This document shows positions 52,668-63,057 of a stretch of 64,000 nucleotides of DNA, one piece after another. The position numbers and the translations under genes were made by a program. The stretch is from NCBI RefSeq assembly GCF_050947875.1, contig NC_134568.1, forward strand, positions 253,465,267-253,529,266, in the 5' to 3' direction. This DNA is from Dermacentor variabilis. Taxonomy: Eukaryota; Arthropoda; Arachnida; Ixodida; Ixodidae. How positions within the stretch are numbered: position 1 is the first letter of the stretch; each line of letters begins with the position of its first letter. The notes beneath the pieces were generated by a model. It was not told where the DNA came from and did no database searches. It worked only from the letters and a program-made list of their open reading frames with translations.

Positions 52668-55600
52668 CTAGTCTGCCAAGCCGAGCATCGTGATGAGCTC
52701 GATCATGGCACGTACGTAGTCGGAGGAGGAGTCCGCCAGCCACTCCTGATCAAGTGTCGTAGGTCTACGGGTGGGTGAGAGTTTGGCAAGGCTAACCTGA
52801 ATAGCGAGACGGCTCCCCGGACAATCCCACAGAATGTGAGCATTATCTGGGAAGCCGCCACATGCCATGCAAGCAGGTTTACCAGGCAAACCTTGTATGT
52901 AGTGTTGGAAGTGTGGGGACAAGAGAGAGTGCGTCTGTGCACGCCTCCATAGTACCTAATCTCTTCGATTCATGTGTGTGTCTGCTTGTGGATACTTCAT
53001 GGAGTTGTTTAGTAAATAGTCAAGTTTTTCGCGCCTTTCCGCTCGCGCGAATGCGTATTACTCATTCAGACTCAGTGGGTCCGGCCACCACAGAAGAGGG
53101 CCCGGGAGATATGCGCGGGATGTGGCATGTGCCACTTCGTTCCCTCTGTTCCCTGTGTGACTCGGAATCCACTGAATCCGCACTCTAATGTTACGGTGTG
53201 CGTTGAGGTGCGTTGTTAATGCTGAGTGTAGTGCCGCGGAAACGTTTCTGGCTGCGAGTGCCCTGCATGCAGCCTGGCTATCTGTTCGAATGAGCAGATT
53301 TCGTTCGTGTGGATTTGGCATGGTCGCGGCTTCCACGACAGCTGTAAGTTCCGCTTGATGTTGTGACGTAATATTGCAGTGTAGGCCCCATGATAGAGGT
53401 GTAGAGTCGGTTGCCACCCCTGTGCAGAAGCCTTGATTATTTGGAGAGGCGTCCGTGTATAGGATCCAGTCTTCGGTGTCGTCCTTGAGGTGTAGTGCTC
53501 GACTTTGTCGTCTTTCTGGTTGTGTGTCTGCCCCCATATTTCGAGGTATTGGGTCGACGGTAATACGGTCTAGCGTGTCGCACGGGGGATATTGTTGTTC
53601 CCTGTCTGGGCATTGTGGGACATCGTAGCCTAGATCACGCATAAATGCCCGTCCCTTTCTAGATAGCTTCAGGCGACTAAATTGTGCCTCTTGGTGGAGT
53701 TGTTTCAGCTCATCCAGTTTAGGCAGCACTGCCGTCTCATAGACTCGGTTGGATCGCGAATATGCAGGGGTGCCTAGAATAACTCTCGTTATCTGCCGGA
53801 GCACGGTTTCAAGTTTGCCTTTTTGTGTTTTGGTGACTTGTAAGTATGGATAATGGTACATTATTCGAGGTATAGCCAGGGCCATGGTGAGTCTTCTGAG
53901 TTGGTGCTCTTTGATACCTCTCACCCTTTGTGTTGTTCTTGTAAGTAGCCTCCTGACTTCATGGAGTTGCCGAATTGTTTGCCGCACCCAAACGTCCGCC
54001 TTACTATTGTCCTGCAGCCAAAAGCCCAGGACCTTGATATGCGTTTTTCTCGGGACAATATCTTGGTTCACTTGTAGTGTTATTAGCTTTCGTTCCTCTT
54101 CTGCATGCGGTTCTCTTTGGTTGGTTACCACTACGTGCTCGCACTTGGCACTGGACAGGGCGAGGCCCCTTTCTTGAAGGCATAGCGTCGGGACATTAAT
54201 ACCTGTTTGCAGTGTCTCTTGAATTTCAGCTGGAGATCCTTTGCTGGCACAGAGCGTAATATCGTCCGCATAAATTGTAAAGTGAAGGTCTTCTACACGC
54301 CTCAAGAGAGTTGGCAGCTTGCTTAATGCTAGCGAGAATAGTGTAAGTGAAACAATCGACCCTTGGGGTACACCTCTTGTCAGGTACCTTTTTTTCGGAC
54401 TCTTCTTCGTTTACCTTCACGGCAACTGTGCGGTTTGTAAGAAACCCTTTTACGTAGTTGTAAAGCTTTTGACCTGGTTTCACGGTTTGCAGTCCTTCGA
54501 GTACCGCTTGGTGGGTAACGTTATCAAATGCTCCTTTGATATCCAACCTCACTACGGCTCTGAGTTGGCTGCTCTGTGCTCTGTATATTTGTTGTATGGC
54601 AAGCATCGCATCCTGTGTGCACATGTGCTTTCGAAAACCAATGACTCGAGGATCGACAGAAGTGCAACATTCCTGCTGCCATAGGAGTCGTGTTAGGGCC
54701 ATTCGTTCCATAATCTTTCCCGGACATGATGTTAAAGAAATGGGGCGCAGGTGGCCAATGGTGCTTGGGGTCTTATTGGGCTTTGGTATTGGGATCACAG
54801 TAGCCATTTTCCAGGTCTCCGGTATGTCACCGCTTTCCCAAGCTTGGTTTATGATAGCCAGGAGCTGTTCCAGTTGTGTGTCTGGCATATTGCGTAGCAT
54901 CTTGTTTGTGATGCCGTCCGGTCCAGGTGTCATGTGTCTTTTGCTTGCATTGATGGCTGCTTTAAGCTCCCCAATTGTAAATGGCTGGTCTGCAGGTACC
55001 TCGCCGCAATCTTGTGTGGATGGTAGTTGTCGCTGATCTTTCCATAAGGTGGCCGAAGGGAAGAAATGGTTGGCTATTTGTCCTGCGAGATCGTGCGCTC
55101 CGATTTCCTCCCTCAGTTGGATTGCCTCCAGGTGGTTCTTTCTCCTGGGTTGCCCAAGAAGCACCCGAAAAAGCGACCAGGCTTGGCTTGTGTGCATGTT
55201 GTTTCCGGCTTGCTCGAATATCTGCATCCAGTTGTCAGTTGCGAGTTTGTCGGCGTATTCTTGCGCCTCCTTGGTGATGCTATCTATACGGCCTTGTTCA
55301 GCGTGTTCTTTCGCCATTTTCTGAGTAACTTGTGCCTATTGTCCCATAGATTAAGTAGGTGTCTGTCTATTTGCGGGAGGTCTTCAGTTCTTTGTGCTGT
55401 CTTGGTTGTGCCCTTGTGCTCGGTGCGTAGTGTTTTCGCCCATTCTTCCGGGTTATCAGAACGCGCTTCTTGGAGAAGACTCCTGAAAGCATCCCAGTCT
55501 GTGATATTTGTGGCTGTAGTGCAATTTCTTTTAGTCATGCATTGCTTCTGTGGTACGGGAATAGTTATTTATATGATGCTGCGATCACTACCCAACGTTT

Positions 55601-56288
55601 CCCCGGTGTTTTTCCACTCCACTTCCTTAGCTGTCCGGCCCCAGGTCAGGTCTGGGTTTGTGTCTCTTTCTACTGAATTTCCAATACGAGTGGGAGTTTC
55701 TATGTCATTCAGAAGAGATAGGTGGGCATCACTTGTGTTTCGTAGGAGCTGCCTTCCATTTGGCGTACTATGATTGTAGCTCCACGCCTCATGGTGGCTG
55801 TTGAAGTCGCCTACCCATAGCAAGTCCTTCTTGCCATGCTCTTTGAGCAAGCTCGTCCATGCTTTGCGATAAGCCCCTCCTTTAGGAGTACGGTAGGAGT
55901 TAATAATGGTTAAGTCGTATCGTTTGAAGAAGCGGCATTTAACTAATAGGCTTTCCTCTTCCCCGTTGTTCATATGACTGAGGTCCTCGTGTAAGGCCGT
56001 ATGTTGGTTCGCCATCAGTGTCACCGTCATTGTAGGATAACTAATCGGATCATCATCGGTTCGCCTTCGGGACCGGTGTGTAATACTTGGATTGTGGTAG
56101 GCCGTGTAACCCGGTAGGGAGATCGGTGCATTGGTCTCCTGAAGAGTTATTACGTGCGGCTTATGCGCAGTGTGTGTGAGGTATTGTATTAGAGAGTTCT
56201 TTTTACGGCGTATTCCTCTACAATTCCATTGCCATATGGTAACAGCCGTTTCGTGTAGTGAGTTACGTTTGCTGTCATTAATCTCCAT
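52668..56288 (-). pseudogene. LINE ORF2: endonuclease, reverse transcriptase, RNase H (broken)
   Basis: From ATG 56288 come endonuclease landmarks WNCRGIRRK, TLQET, VGDFNSHH and LGSDRSII, where the catalytic His of SDH is Arg. A TAA at 55569-55571 interrupts the frame. The reverse transcriptase follows: TPGPDGITNKML, RPISLTS, VRLDIKGAFDNVTH, then FTIYADDITLC after a frameshift. RNase H shows ILYTDAS, AELTAVVEA, RTDSQAACR and SHTGNRGNE. The tail has CMACGGFPDNAHILWDC. Lesions: frameshift at about 55295-55317; frameshift at a 7-base T-run (54389-54395); in-frame stops at 53058-53060 and 52956-52958. Intact ORF2 would be about 1200 residues. Confidence 0.8.
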
Positions 56289-57700
56289 AACTGCTAAAAT
56301 GGCCTTGTTTATAGGGGTGCGCTTCCTCCCTGGCGGGAAGTCGTTTTCTAAAGGTTCGTTGTAAAGTTTCCAGGCTTTGCGTTAGCGCGGCAAGTTCTTG
56401 TGTAATAGCAACGAGTTGTTTTTGCATTTCCGCTGCTATTCTGTCGCGTTCTGCATCTTCTTTTTTCAAATCTACTTGTTCTTTTCGAATTTCTGCTATT
56501 TCTTTGAGAATGTAGGCAAGCGTGCTGTCATTGGTTGTTTCGTGGGTTGGGTTTCGCTGGTGTTCCTGTATGCAGCTTTCCTGACCATGATTCTTATCTT
56601 GCATGTGACTGAGTGGGGTTATGAGGAGGGTTAGTTTTGTTTTTGTCGTCAGTACGGCCCTGAGGAGTGGGAGCTGGCGGACTTACCTCTGCCTGTGACC
56701 TCCATGCTCCTTTGACTTCTGCACCGCCTTGTTGAGGTTTCTTGTTTGCCTTGTTCTTGGCGTTGTTCGTTGGTGGTGTAGTGCCCTTATGTGGTTGTCG
56801 CCTACTGAGGTCAGGTATATATATATAGGCTGCCGTAGTTTTCGGAGCGCCTCAGCACGTTCTCAGGTGTTGGTTCTCTTAGGCAGCTAGTCGAAGCGAT
56901 TCTGCGTCTTCAGCGTTGGGTAGTTGGTGTCGTTTTTAGGTGGTGGCTTATTGCGGTATGCTTTCGGGTGCCGATCGCTCGTGTTTTCTTTCCTTGACGT
57001 GTGTTGCTTGCGTTTTTCGGCCGCCAATCTGGCCATGCCGTCTGCTTGTTGTTTCTTTGGACAATCGGGATCTCTTGCCCCATGAGGCCCGCCGCAGTTC
57101 GCACACTTCATTTCGCACTCGTGCAGTGTTCTGTGCGGTCTTTGGTCCGGTGGGAATTGAAGCCCGCATTGTTCACACCGCACAATATTCCGCGCGTTGG
57201 GGCAGACGTTGGCACGATGCCCAATGGTGAAGCATGTTGTACACTGGACCGCCTTGGGACGGAATGGTTGTATTTTGGTGACTGATCTCCCAAGTAGGGC
57301 TCTCTTGGGTAGCTCTGTTCCCTTGACAGTGATGAGTATAGCTGTTGATCGGCCCAGTCTTCTCGCTGCTAGAAGTTCCCGATCTTCAAGCGTTATGACT
57401 GTTGTCAGTTCGTCGTCCGGAACGTCAAGTGGGAGCCCTTTAACTACACCCCTTGCGTTGTCTGGCTCATGCGCCACGTATGCTGTTATTTCGTGTTGTT
57501 CCCCTCCGAACTGCAACGTCTTGAGCGCGGCGAGCTTCTGCGTCGCAGATTCCCGCCGGTTTTCCGCAACCACAAGGTTCTGCAGCTGTCTAACTTGGGT
57601 AGTGACGTCCCGAGATTCGGTTGTGGTAAGTCCAACTGCTGCCGTGATGGCAGCGCTCACATGGTGGTTCCATGGCTGCCTCTTCGTCCATGACGCTTCA
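56278..57700 (-). pseudogene. LINE ORF1, nucleic-acid-binding gag-like protein (broken)
   Basis: An open segment at 56887-57660 (257 codons) contains CTTCFTIGHRANVC (C-x2-C-x4-H-x4-C), then CEQCGLQF..HRTLHEC and CANCGGPHGARDPDC, i.e. zinc knuckles for RNA binding. A stop at 56887 and a frame change follow. The C-terminal part resumes at 56278-56604 as a Lys/Glu-rich likely coiled coil (EIAEIRKEQVDLKKEDAERD). Its stop codon lies within the start of ORF2, in ATGGAGATTAA (11-nt overlap). The true start may lie upstream near 57700. Confidence 0.7.
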
Positions 57701-58423
57701 GGCGTCGACGTGCCCAGCCACCGGCGAGGCTCCGGCGGTTAGGGTTAGCGACTCCTTTCACACGTAGTCTTCGGAGGAGCAGCCGTAGAGGTTCGAAAAA
57801 CCATTCAACTCACCCCAAATTGCGTCCTGAGGTGCCGGTCCTCTACGCGTTGCTTTGTGCCGAAAATGGCACCAATGCTGTTGATATTTCTGGTGTTTCA
57901 GGTGATTTCAACGAAGCCGTTCCGTCGCGCGTCTTGTCGTCTCGAGCCGGCGTCCGCGTTCCGCCATCTAGGGAGGACAGAGTGTTTTTAAGCAGCTGTG
58001 TGATCGACAAGCGTCGTGCTTGGAGCTTTGTGCTCGTGTGCTTCGTGGTGGGAGCTTCGTGCTCCTTTTTGCAGTCATGCTAGGCTGTTGAAATGTATCT
58101 CCTGTTTTAATGTAAATATTGTAATTAAATCCTGTACTCCTAGTTCTCGATGAGAGCAAGTTCCTCCCTACAACCACGTCCCAAGCGTGGGTGAGTTGGA
58201 CGACGGCATGGGCCAGCTACCACATAGTTCATGCCCGACTGCAACCCTTACAACTGGATGCCAGCGATGGGTAGTTCCTCCCTAGCTTCAACTACGTCTG
58301 AACCGTACAACTGGTCGGCAGCGGTGGTATCGTCCTAGAACTCTAACGATGCACAGCGCCTGTGGCGTCGTCGTCTTTCTTGTCTTTCTTGTGTGTGTTT
58401 TTTTGGCGCAAAATCTTTTCAGT

Positions 58424-58966
58424 ATGCACAGGACCGCATTTCCGAAAGTCAGACTATGAACCATCACCCCTTTCCAAATCCCTCTCACCACTTAATTTGT
58501 ACCTATTGTAATTCCACAATGTCCTATTTTTCATCATAGCTGCATTCCTTCTACCTTTAGTCGTTACATATTCTTCATGTTCCGTTAGGTACTCAGCCCC
58601 ATTGTTTAACCACACGCCAAGATATTTGTACTTATACGCTACCTCCAGCGTAACCTCCTGTACCCTACGCTCGCCGCCCTGATTATCATTAAAAATCATG
58701 ACTGCCGATTTTTCGTTAATAAACTTCAAACATAATCTATCTCCCTCCTTACCGCATATGTCCATCAATCCCTGCAAATCTTCCTTGCTGTCAGTCATAA
58801 GTACTATATCATCCGCGTACATCAGTACTGGTAATGACTGCTCAATACATTCTCCTTGCTTGAAGAAAGAAAGGTTGAAGCCAAGTCCGCTGCTCTCTGA
58901 TTCGGTCTCTAATCCTTGTAGATACAGCATGAACAACAAATGTGACAGATGGCACCCTCGCCTAAG
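58424..58966 (-). pseudogene. LINE, reverse transcriptase part (5' half of a split copy)
   Basis: The minus strand reads RGCHLSHLLFMLYLQGLE (the RQGCPLSPLLF motif with two substitutions), LMYADDIVLMTDSKEDLQGL (catalytic YADD intact), KYKYLGVWLN and a terminal LTFGNAVLC that stops at the LTR junction. The 5' part of the element is missing upstream of 58966. A break occurs near 58454 (in-frame stop). It joins in frame to 51300-51966 when the LTR and one ATGC are ignored. Confidence 0.75.
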
Positions 58967-59598
58967 CTCACGCGGTATATATGTATAGGCTCGGATACCT
59001 TTTTACAGCGAAGCTGTCTACCTGATGGACCTGTATGAATGAGCTGTACGCGTGGTCTCGCATAGCGGGGGTATCTGGGCTGGCTAACGCGCGTAAAGTG
59101 AGCACAAAAGATAACGAACGATAGTACGGCGCAGAAGAAAGAAAGGATACGAGAATTCACCACGCGCCGCAGCTGCGCAGTGGGGGAGCGCACCCGTGCT
59201 GGCCGCAGTGGCTGCCTGCATATTCATACAATAATTATTGTAGGGAACTCTATGGCTGCCTGCTGTCGTCTGCCCTCAATGCAACGGCGCGGCATTTGTC
59301 GTGGGATATCACACGGATGATGCGCCGCGGTAGCCGCTGCGGTTTGTAAGACCTGGATTGTGCATCGCAGCGGTAGACCATTGCAACAGTTGCAACTCCA
59401 ACTAAAATGGGAAAATATTGTGCGCACGGCCGAAGAACAAGCCGAGTACGAGGAGAGGCGTCGACAGCGCCCAGGTAGCACAAAAGAGATACGTAACGTT
59501 TTCGTAGCGTTTATCCAAGACGATAAAAACGGGTTAAAGAAGACACGAATGAGAGAACTTCGGCGGGAAAACGTCGTATATCTCTGCTAATGTCCGGC
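58967..59598. other. Unrecognised CpG-containing DNA
   Basis: TTTTTACAGCGAAGCTGTCT near 59010 is a short palindromic motif. A 76-codon plus frame at 59360-59590 has an ERRRQR-type basic helix (VRTAEEQAEYEERRRQR). It resembles low-complexity segments found in tick transposon proteins, but I cannot assign it. Confidence 0.35.
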
Positions 59599-59619
59599 TT
59601 AATTACTTTCTTGAGACGA

Positions 59620-59775
59620 TCTAGAACAGGTCTGCAAGACGTATTCGAAAAGCTGGTCTAGAAATAGGATTGGGAAAGACACAAGTAATCCCTTTGCCAA
59701 AACTATTCGTAACCAATTTCTAAACGTTTTTAGGACGTTATCAAAAAGCTGGTCTAGAAGCGGTCTTGAAAGGTT
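59620..59775. repeat. Two-unit degenerate tandem repeat
   Basis: AAGACGTATTCGAAAAGCTGG then TCTAGAAATAGG (about 59637) recurs as AGGACGTTATCAAAAAGCTGG then TCTAGAAGCGG (about 59732), about 95 bases apart. Confidence 0.5.
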
Positions 59776-59810
59776 TACGATCATCTGAAGCTAATTTTCG
59801 CGGGTGACGG

Positions 59811-59970
59811 GCGCGATCAGACATCGTTGTTCAAAACACGCGTTTAGTTTCGCCTCACGCGACTGGCCTATGCCTCGCAGACGTCGTCAGCCGCACCCGT
59901 TGGCATGGCCTAGGCCAATCGCGTGAGGTGAAACTGATCGGGCGTTTCGAACAACGATCTCCAAACGCGC
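59811..59970. mobile_element. Fold-back element, ~160 bp
   Basis: Left arm 59811-59874 (ATCGTTGTTCAAAACACGCG, AGTTTCGCCTCACGCGACTG, GCCTATGCC) is imperfectly inverted in the right arm 59902-59970 (GGCATGGCCTAGGCCAATCG, CGTGAGGTGAAACT, CGAACAACGAT). The centre is about 27 bases. No open frame. Confidence 0.7.
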
Positions 59971-59973
59971 CCT

Positions 59974-60236
59974 GGATGAGTAGAAGCGTCGGTGTTGACT
60001 GTAAGAGCCATGGCGCAGTGCCAAGCACTGTTCCCCGCATGGCCGGCGCATCGTCTACCAAGTCGCACGAAAATGAGCCTGTTAGGAATAATAAATCCTT
60101 CATACCGCCTTTAGTAAGCTACGATGCTTACAACCACAATGGGAATGACATCCTGCAAAGAACAAATGGCCACGTCTTGGCAGGTGGCCAGATCAAGCCC
60201 TTCATGCCAAGAGTGCATGAAATGAGAACATTGTGA
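59974..60236 (+). other. Open segment of unknown status, possible terminal exon
   Basis: The last ~85 codons of a frame ending TGA at 60236 have mixed, non-repetitive composition (e.g. SYDAYNHNGNDILQ, AGGQIKPFMPRVHEM). ATTAAA follows about 17 bases later (60253-60258). This could be the last exon of an unseen gene, but no homology is recognised, no clear acceptor was fixed and the overlap with the fold-back element weakens it. Confidence 0.2.
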
Positions 60237-60259
60237 CAAAGCAAAAACACTTTATTAAA

Positions 60260-61195
60260 ATGTAATGCTTATGCAAGGTTCGAACAAACTGTGTGAGAAA
60301 TGCGAATAGAAGTAAAAGTACATCAACAATGACAAAAGTCGCAGAAAGGATTCGTAATGAACTCGAAAGTGAACATTCACTAGCACATAAACAAAATTCC
60401 AAGTACACATACAAAAATGAACAGAAAAACCTGGAGTGTACTAAAGTGTCTAATTTATCATAGTAAAGTGCGCGTGCTATTAGATGGACTAGAGTTATGC
60501 AGAAGTGACATCGGAGCGAATGGAAGAAGTAGACTGAAAAATGCAAGAGTATGAATTGGATGGTAACTGCCTCCAAGCAATGTTACCAATCATCTAGAAG
60601 CTTGAAAAGAGCACAAAAAGAAATACCACCGCATACCATCATAAAACAATCCTGTGACAGAAATAAAAAAAATGGGAACAATGCAAAATTGGAAATATTG
60701 CCTTTAGGATATATCAAAGAAGGTAATGGCGAGAAAAAATAACCATACAACAAAAAAGTAATAAAGTGAAATTAGTACAGAATACTTAAACGGGGGATTC
60801 AGTGTAACAAGTGAACACTACTGTAGTACAGCGAACGATGAGACAGTAATGCTGCATCTTGCCACTCCAGAACGTGAGAAATGAATATGCAAGCCTCATA
60901 TTAGAAACTTACATAAACATGGAAATAAACTGGAATGCACTGGAAGCTGCATTTGTGTAACAAAGGAAGCAATAATCATAATAAATAGTAAGTGTTTTAT
61001 CTAAAAAGCCCTTTACAAGAGGCAAAGTTGTACCTCTCTGGCAAAAACAAAGTTGCAACGAATAATTTGCAAACCAGCAAATACATTAATTAGCACACTG
61101 ACATGTCACAAGTTGCGCACATCTCCAGTCTCCTAAAGTAAAAAAAAGCACTCTGAATGAGAAAAACGTTTAACACATGTAGCCCAGAGCAAATG
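60260..61195. other. AT-rich DNA, no gene recognised
   Basis: Low-complexity A-rich plus strand. A 124-codon minus frame at 60202-60576 is hydrophobic but without motif and probably chance. Confidence 0.4.
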
Positions 61196-61200
61196 CTTTG

Positions 61201-61340
61201 CCAGTTCACTCACACTTTCACGTCCAAAAACATTTGCCACAAAGTCCAGGCACAGTTCCACTGATGTTTACCAATTCACCCCCACTTTCACGTCCAAAAA
61301 TATTTGGCACACAGTCCAGGCAGAGCTTCATAGATAAACA
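61201..61340. repeat. Two-copy 70-bp tandem duplication
   Basis: CACTTTCACGTCCAAAAACATTTG.CAC.AAGTCCAGGCA-type units start at 61213 and again at 61283, exactly 70 bases apart with about 85 percent identity. The period is not a multiple of three, so it would not preserve a reading frame. Confidence 0.7.
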
Positions 61341-61644
61341 GCTTGAGAGCACCCTACTGATTATTGTGCAGTCCCGCTGCTGGAAATAGAACTGCCGCAC
61401 ATGCTGGTAGTGGTTTCAATGTAGACACACTTGCTGCCCTGGACAGGTATGCTCAGATATTTGCACTGGTGCTCCATTTTGTCGAAGTAGACACATTGAT
61501 GCACTACGCTGGTAATTGAAATGTTTTGAATGCACAAGTATTGCCTTCACCAGAAAGACTTGCCCACATACCACCATTGGCATATATATGCACTTGCTCT
61601 TCACTCAGTAGCATTGAACTTAAAGTGCTCCCTATGTGGGAGCC

Positions 61645-61835
61645 ATGTGTAAAACCGGTGTCACACGACCACTCTCTATCGCGATCAAGCCCGATCCGGA
61701 TCGAAATTATCGATGCGACTGGCTCACTCTCGTAGCTTGCGCAGAGGAGCCAATCACGACCGAGAAATTCGATTTGTAACGGACTGGATGGATAGCGGCT
61801 AAAAGAGCCCCGTGTGAAACCGGTATCAAATAATG
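61645..61835. mobile_element. Fold-back MITE with ACCGGT/CACACG ends
   Basis: The left end AAAACCGGTGTCACACGACC is imperfectly inverted at the right end CCCCGTGTGAAACCGGTATC. Internally, GACTGGCTCACTCTCG is opposed to GAGGAGCCAATCACGACC. The arms are imperfect and about 90 bases long. No open frame. Confidence 0.55.
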
Positions 61836-61920
61836 CACAGACGTACACTAGGAAAATGTGTTGCACAAGGACAAAGAACTGCGACATGCCCTGTTGTGCG
61901 AAGCGCGCGAACAGAACATA

Positions 61921-61922
<2 letters not shown>

Positions 61923-61977
<55 letters not shown>
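61923..61977. repeat. AT dinucleotide microsatellite
   Basis: AT tract of about 55 bases. Confidence 0.95.
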
Positions 61978-61980
<3 letters not shown>

Positions 61981-62606
61981 TGCGAGAGCGCTTCGCGAAC
62001 TCCATGCGCACACATGGCACCCGCACGAATTCGGCAGGCCGCCGTAAAGCGCGAAGGGCGCACAGCGTACATTCCGACACATGTCCCAAACTGCAAACAA
62101 TCGTACTGCCTAAAGCATACAAGTTATTTTATACCAAGGGCATACTCAACTCACGTATGCAGTATCCACGAGCGAGTTATGCAGCGTACATGCTGTCTCC
62201 ATTCGCCAAGTAGTAAAATTGATAACAAGCACAAAGCTACAAGGGACTCAATACATTACTACCATTTGAGGCGTCAAATAAAATCGAATTTGGCCGTTTC
62301 ATATATTGGACACAATATATGAACACATGTGGTACCCGGTAATACCATGAAATACCCATCACGTGGGTAAAGGGGGCGAAAACACAATCGAGAACTTGAA
62401 GCGCAAACGATAAAAGCACGGTATGGTGCACGCAAAATTCTGTCAGTGCGCTGTAGCGCGAGGGAAGAAAATAGGGCGAGCACTTGACCTCACCTTTTGC
62501 GATACCGCACTAGTACTGAATCATTAAAAAAAAAAGCCTGTTTGAACCAGTTCCCTTGTCTGCAACACTCTTGCTAAACGGGAGACTAAAATACCACGAT
62601 GACGGC
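61978..62606. other. DNA between microsatellite and LTR, no gene recognised
   Basis: No gene seen. A perfect 26-bp hairpin (TTCATATATTG, GACA, inverse) lies at 62298-62323. Confidence 0.45.
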
Positions 62607-62847
62607 TGTTACGTTTCGCCTACGACGCGCGGTTTAGCCGGCGCGGCTGCAACAAAGCGGCAGACATTTTGGCCCGTTCGGCGTCGCCGCTACGCCTCCC
62701 CGCCAAGTGCGTCCAGGCATGTTCCGATGCCACGTGTCTTCATGTGCGTGTGTGAGTGTATGTGCATATTGGTGCCCACGCTTGTCGAAGCGCGGCAGCC
62801 GGGGAGAGGAGCTCCCAACAACTGTGAAGCGAGGGGGTCTGACAGGC

Positions 62848-62995
62848 GCCGACACGACAGTGTGAGCCACCTTCTCCTCCCCATTGTGCCCGACCGGCGG
62901 CGACACGACAGTGTGAGCCACCTTCTCCTCCCCATTGTGCCCGACCGGCGGCGACACGACAGTATGCGTCACCTTATCCCATTGTGCCCAAGCAG
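62848..62995 (+). repeat. 51-bp tandem repeat in LTR U3, ~2.9 units
   Basis: GACACGACAGTGTGAGCCAC recurs at 62851, 62902 and, altered, at 62953 (GACACGACAGTATGCGTCAC), a period of exactly 51. The first two units are nearly identical; the third is diverged and shorter. Confidence 0.9.
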
Positions 62996-63050
62996 GCACA
63001 GTCACGTGCTCGTCTATAGAGGGGTTCCTTCTTGCCCTCAACTGCGAGAG

Positions 63051-63057
63051 TATAAAA
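63051..63057 (+). promoter_or_regulatory. TATA box of the LTR
   Basis: TATAAAA in the LTR, followed 47 bases later by AATAAA. The order U3-TATA-R-polyA fits an LTR promoter. Confidence 0.6.

Larger units (their letters stand above)
52604..57965 (-). mobile_element. I-like LINE, nearly full length, inactive
   Basis: A 5.36-kb minus-strand insertion flanked by the direct repeat ATCTAGGGAG (52594-52603 and 57966-57975). Order from its 5' end: GC-rich UTR, ORF1 with three CCHC-type knuckles, and an ORF2 carrying endonuclease, reverse transcriptase, RNase H and a terminal Cys/His motif. The 3' end is AATAAAGTTTATT followed by a CT dinucleotide tail (GA on the plus strand, 52599-52621). RNase H after the reverse transcriptase plus CCHC knuckles in ORF1 points to the I group. 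Several stops and frameshifts make it inactive. Confidence 0.8.
51967..58423 (+). mobile_element. Ty3/gypsy-type LTR (probably solo), interrupted by a LINE
   Basis: Left part 51967-52603 begins TGTTACGATCGCCCTGCAGG; right part 57966-58423. Without the LINE and one copy of its 10-bp duplication the LTR-like unit is about 1085 bp. The right part contains GTAATTAAATCC, a weak poly(A)-type signal. It also has two related motifs, TACAACTGGATGCCAGCGA (58249) and TACAACTGGTCGGCAGCGG (58306), like the primer-binding region of tick gypsy elements. ATGC flanks both sides (51963-51966; 58424-58427). No gag or pol frame is present. The right boundary ends TTTTCAGT rather than a clean CA, so the unit may be an LTR plus a short leader. 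Confidence 0.65.

Noticed and set aside
53058..54305. Functional 415-residue RNase H protein
   Set aside because: It is the C-terminal part of LINE ORF2 after a frameshift, closed by an in-frame stop; not a stand-alone gene.
62848..62995. CRISPR-like array
   Set aside because: The units abut without spacers and lie inside an LTR of a eukaryotic element.
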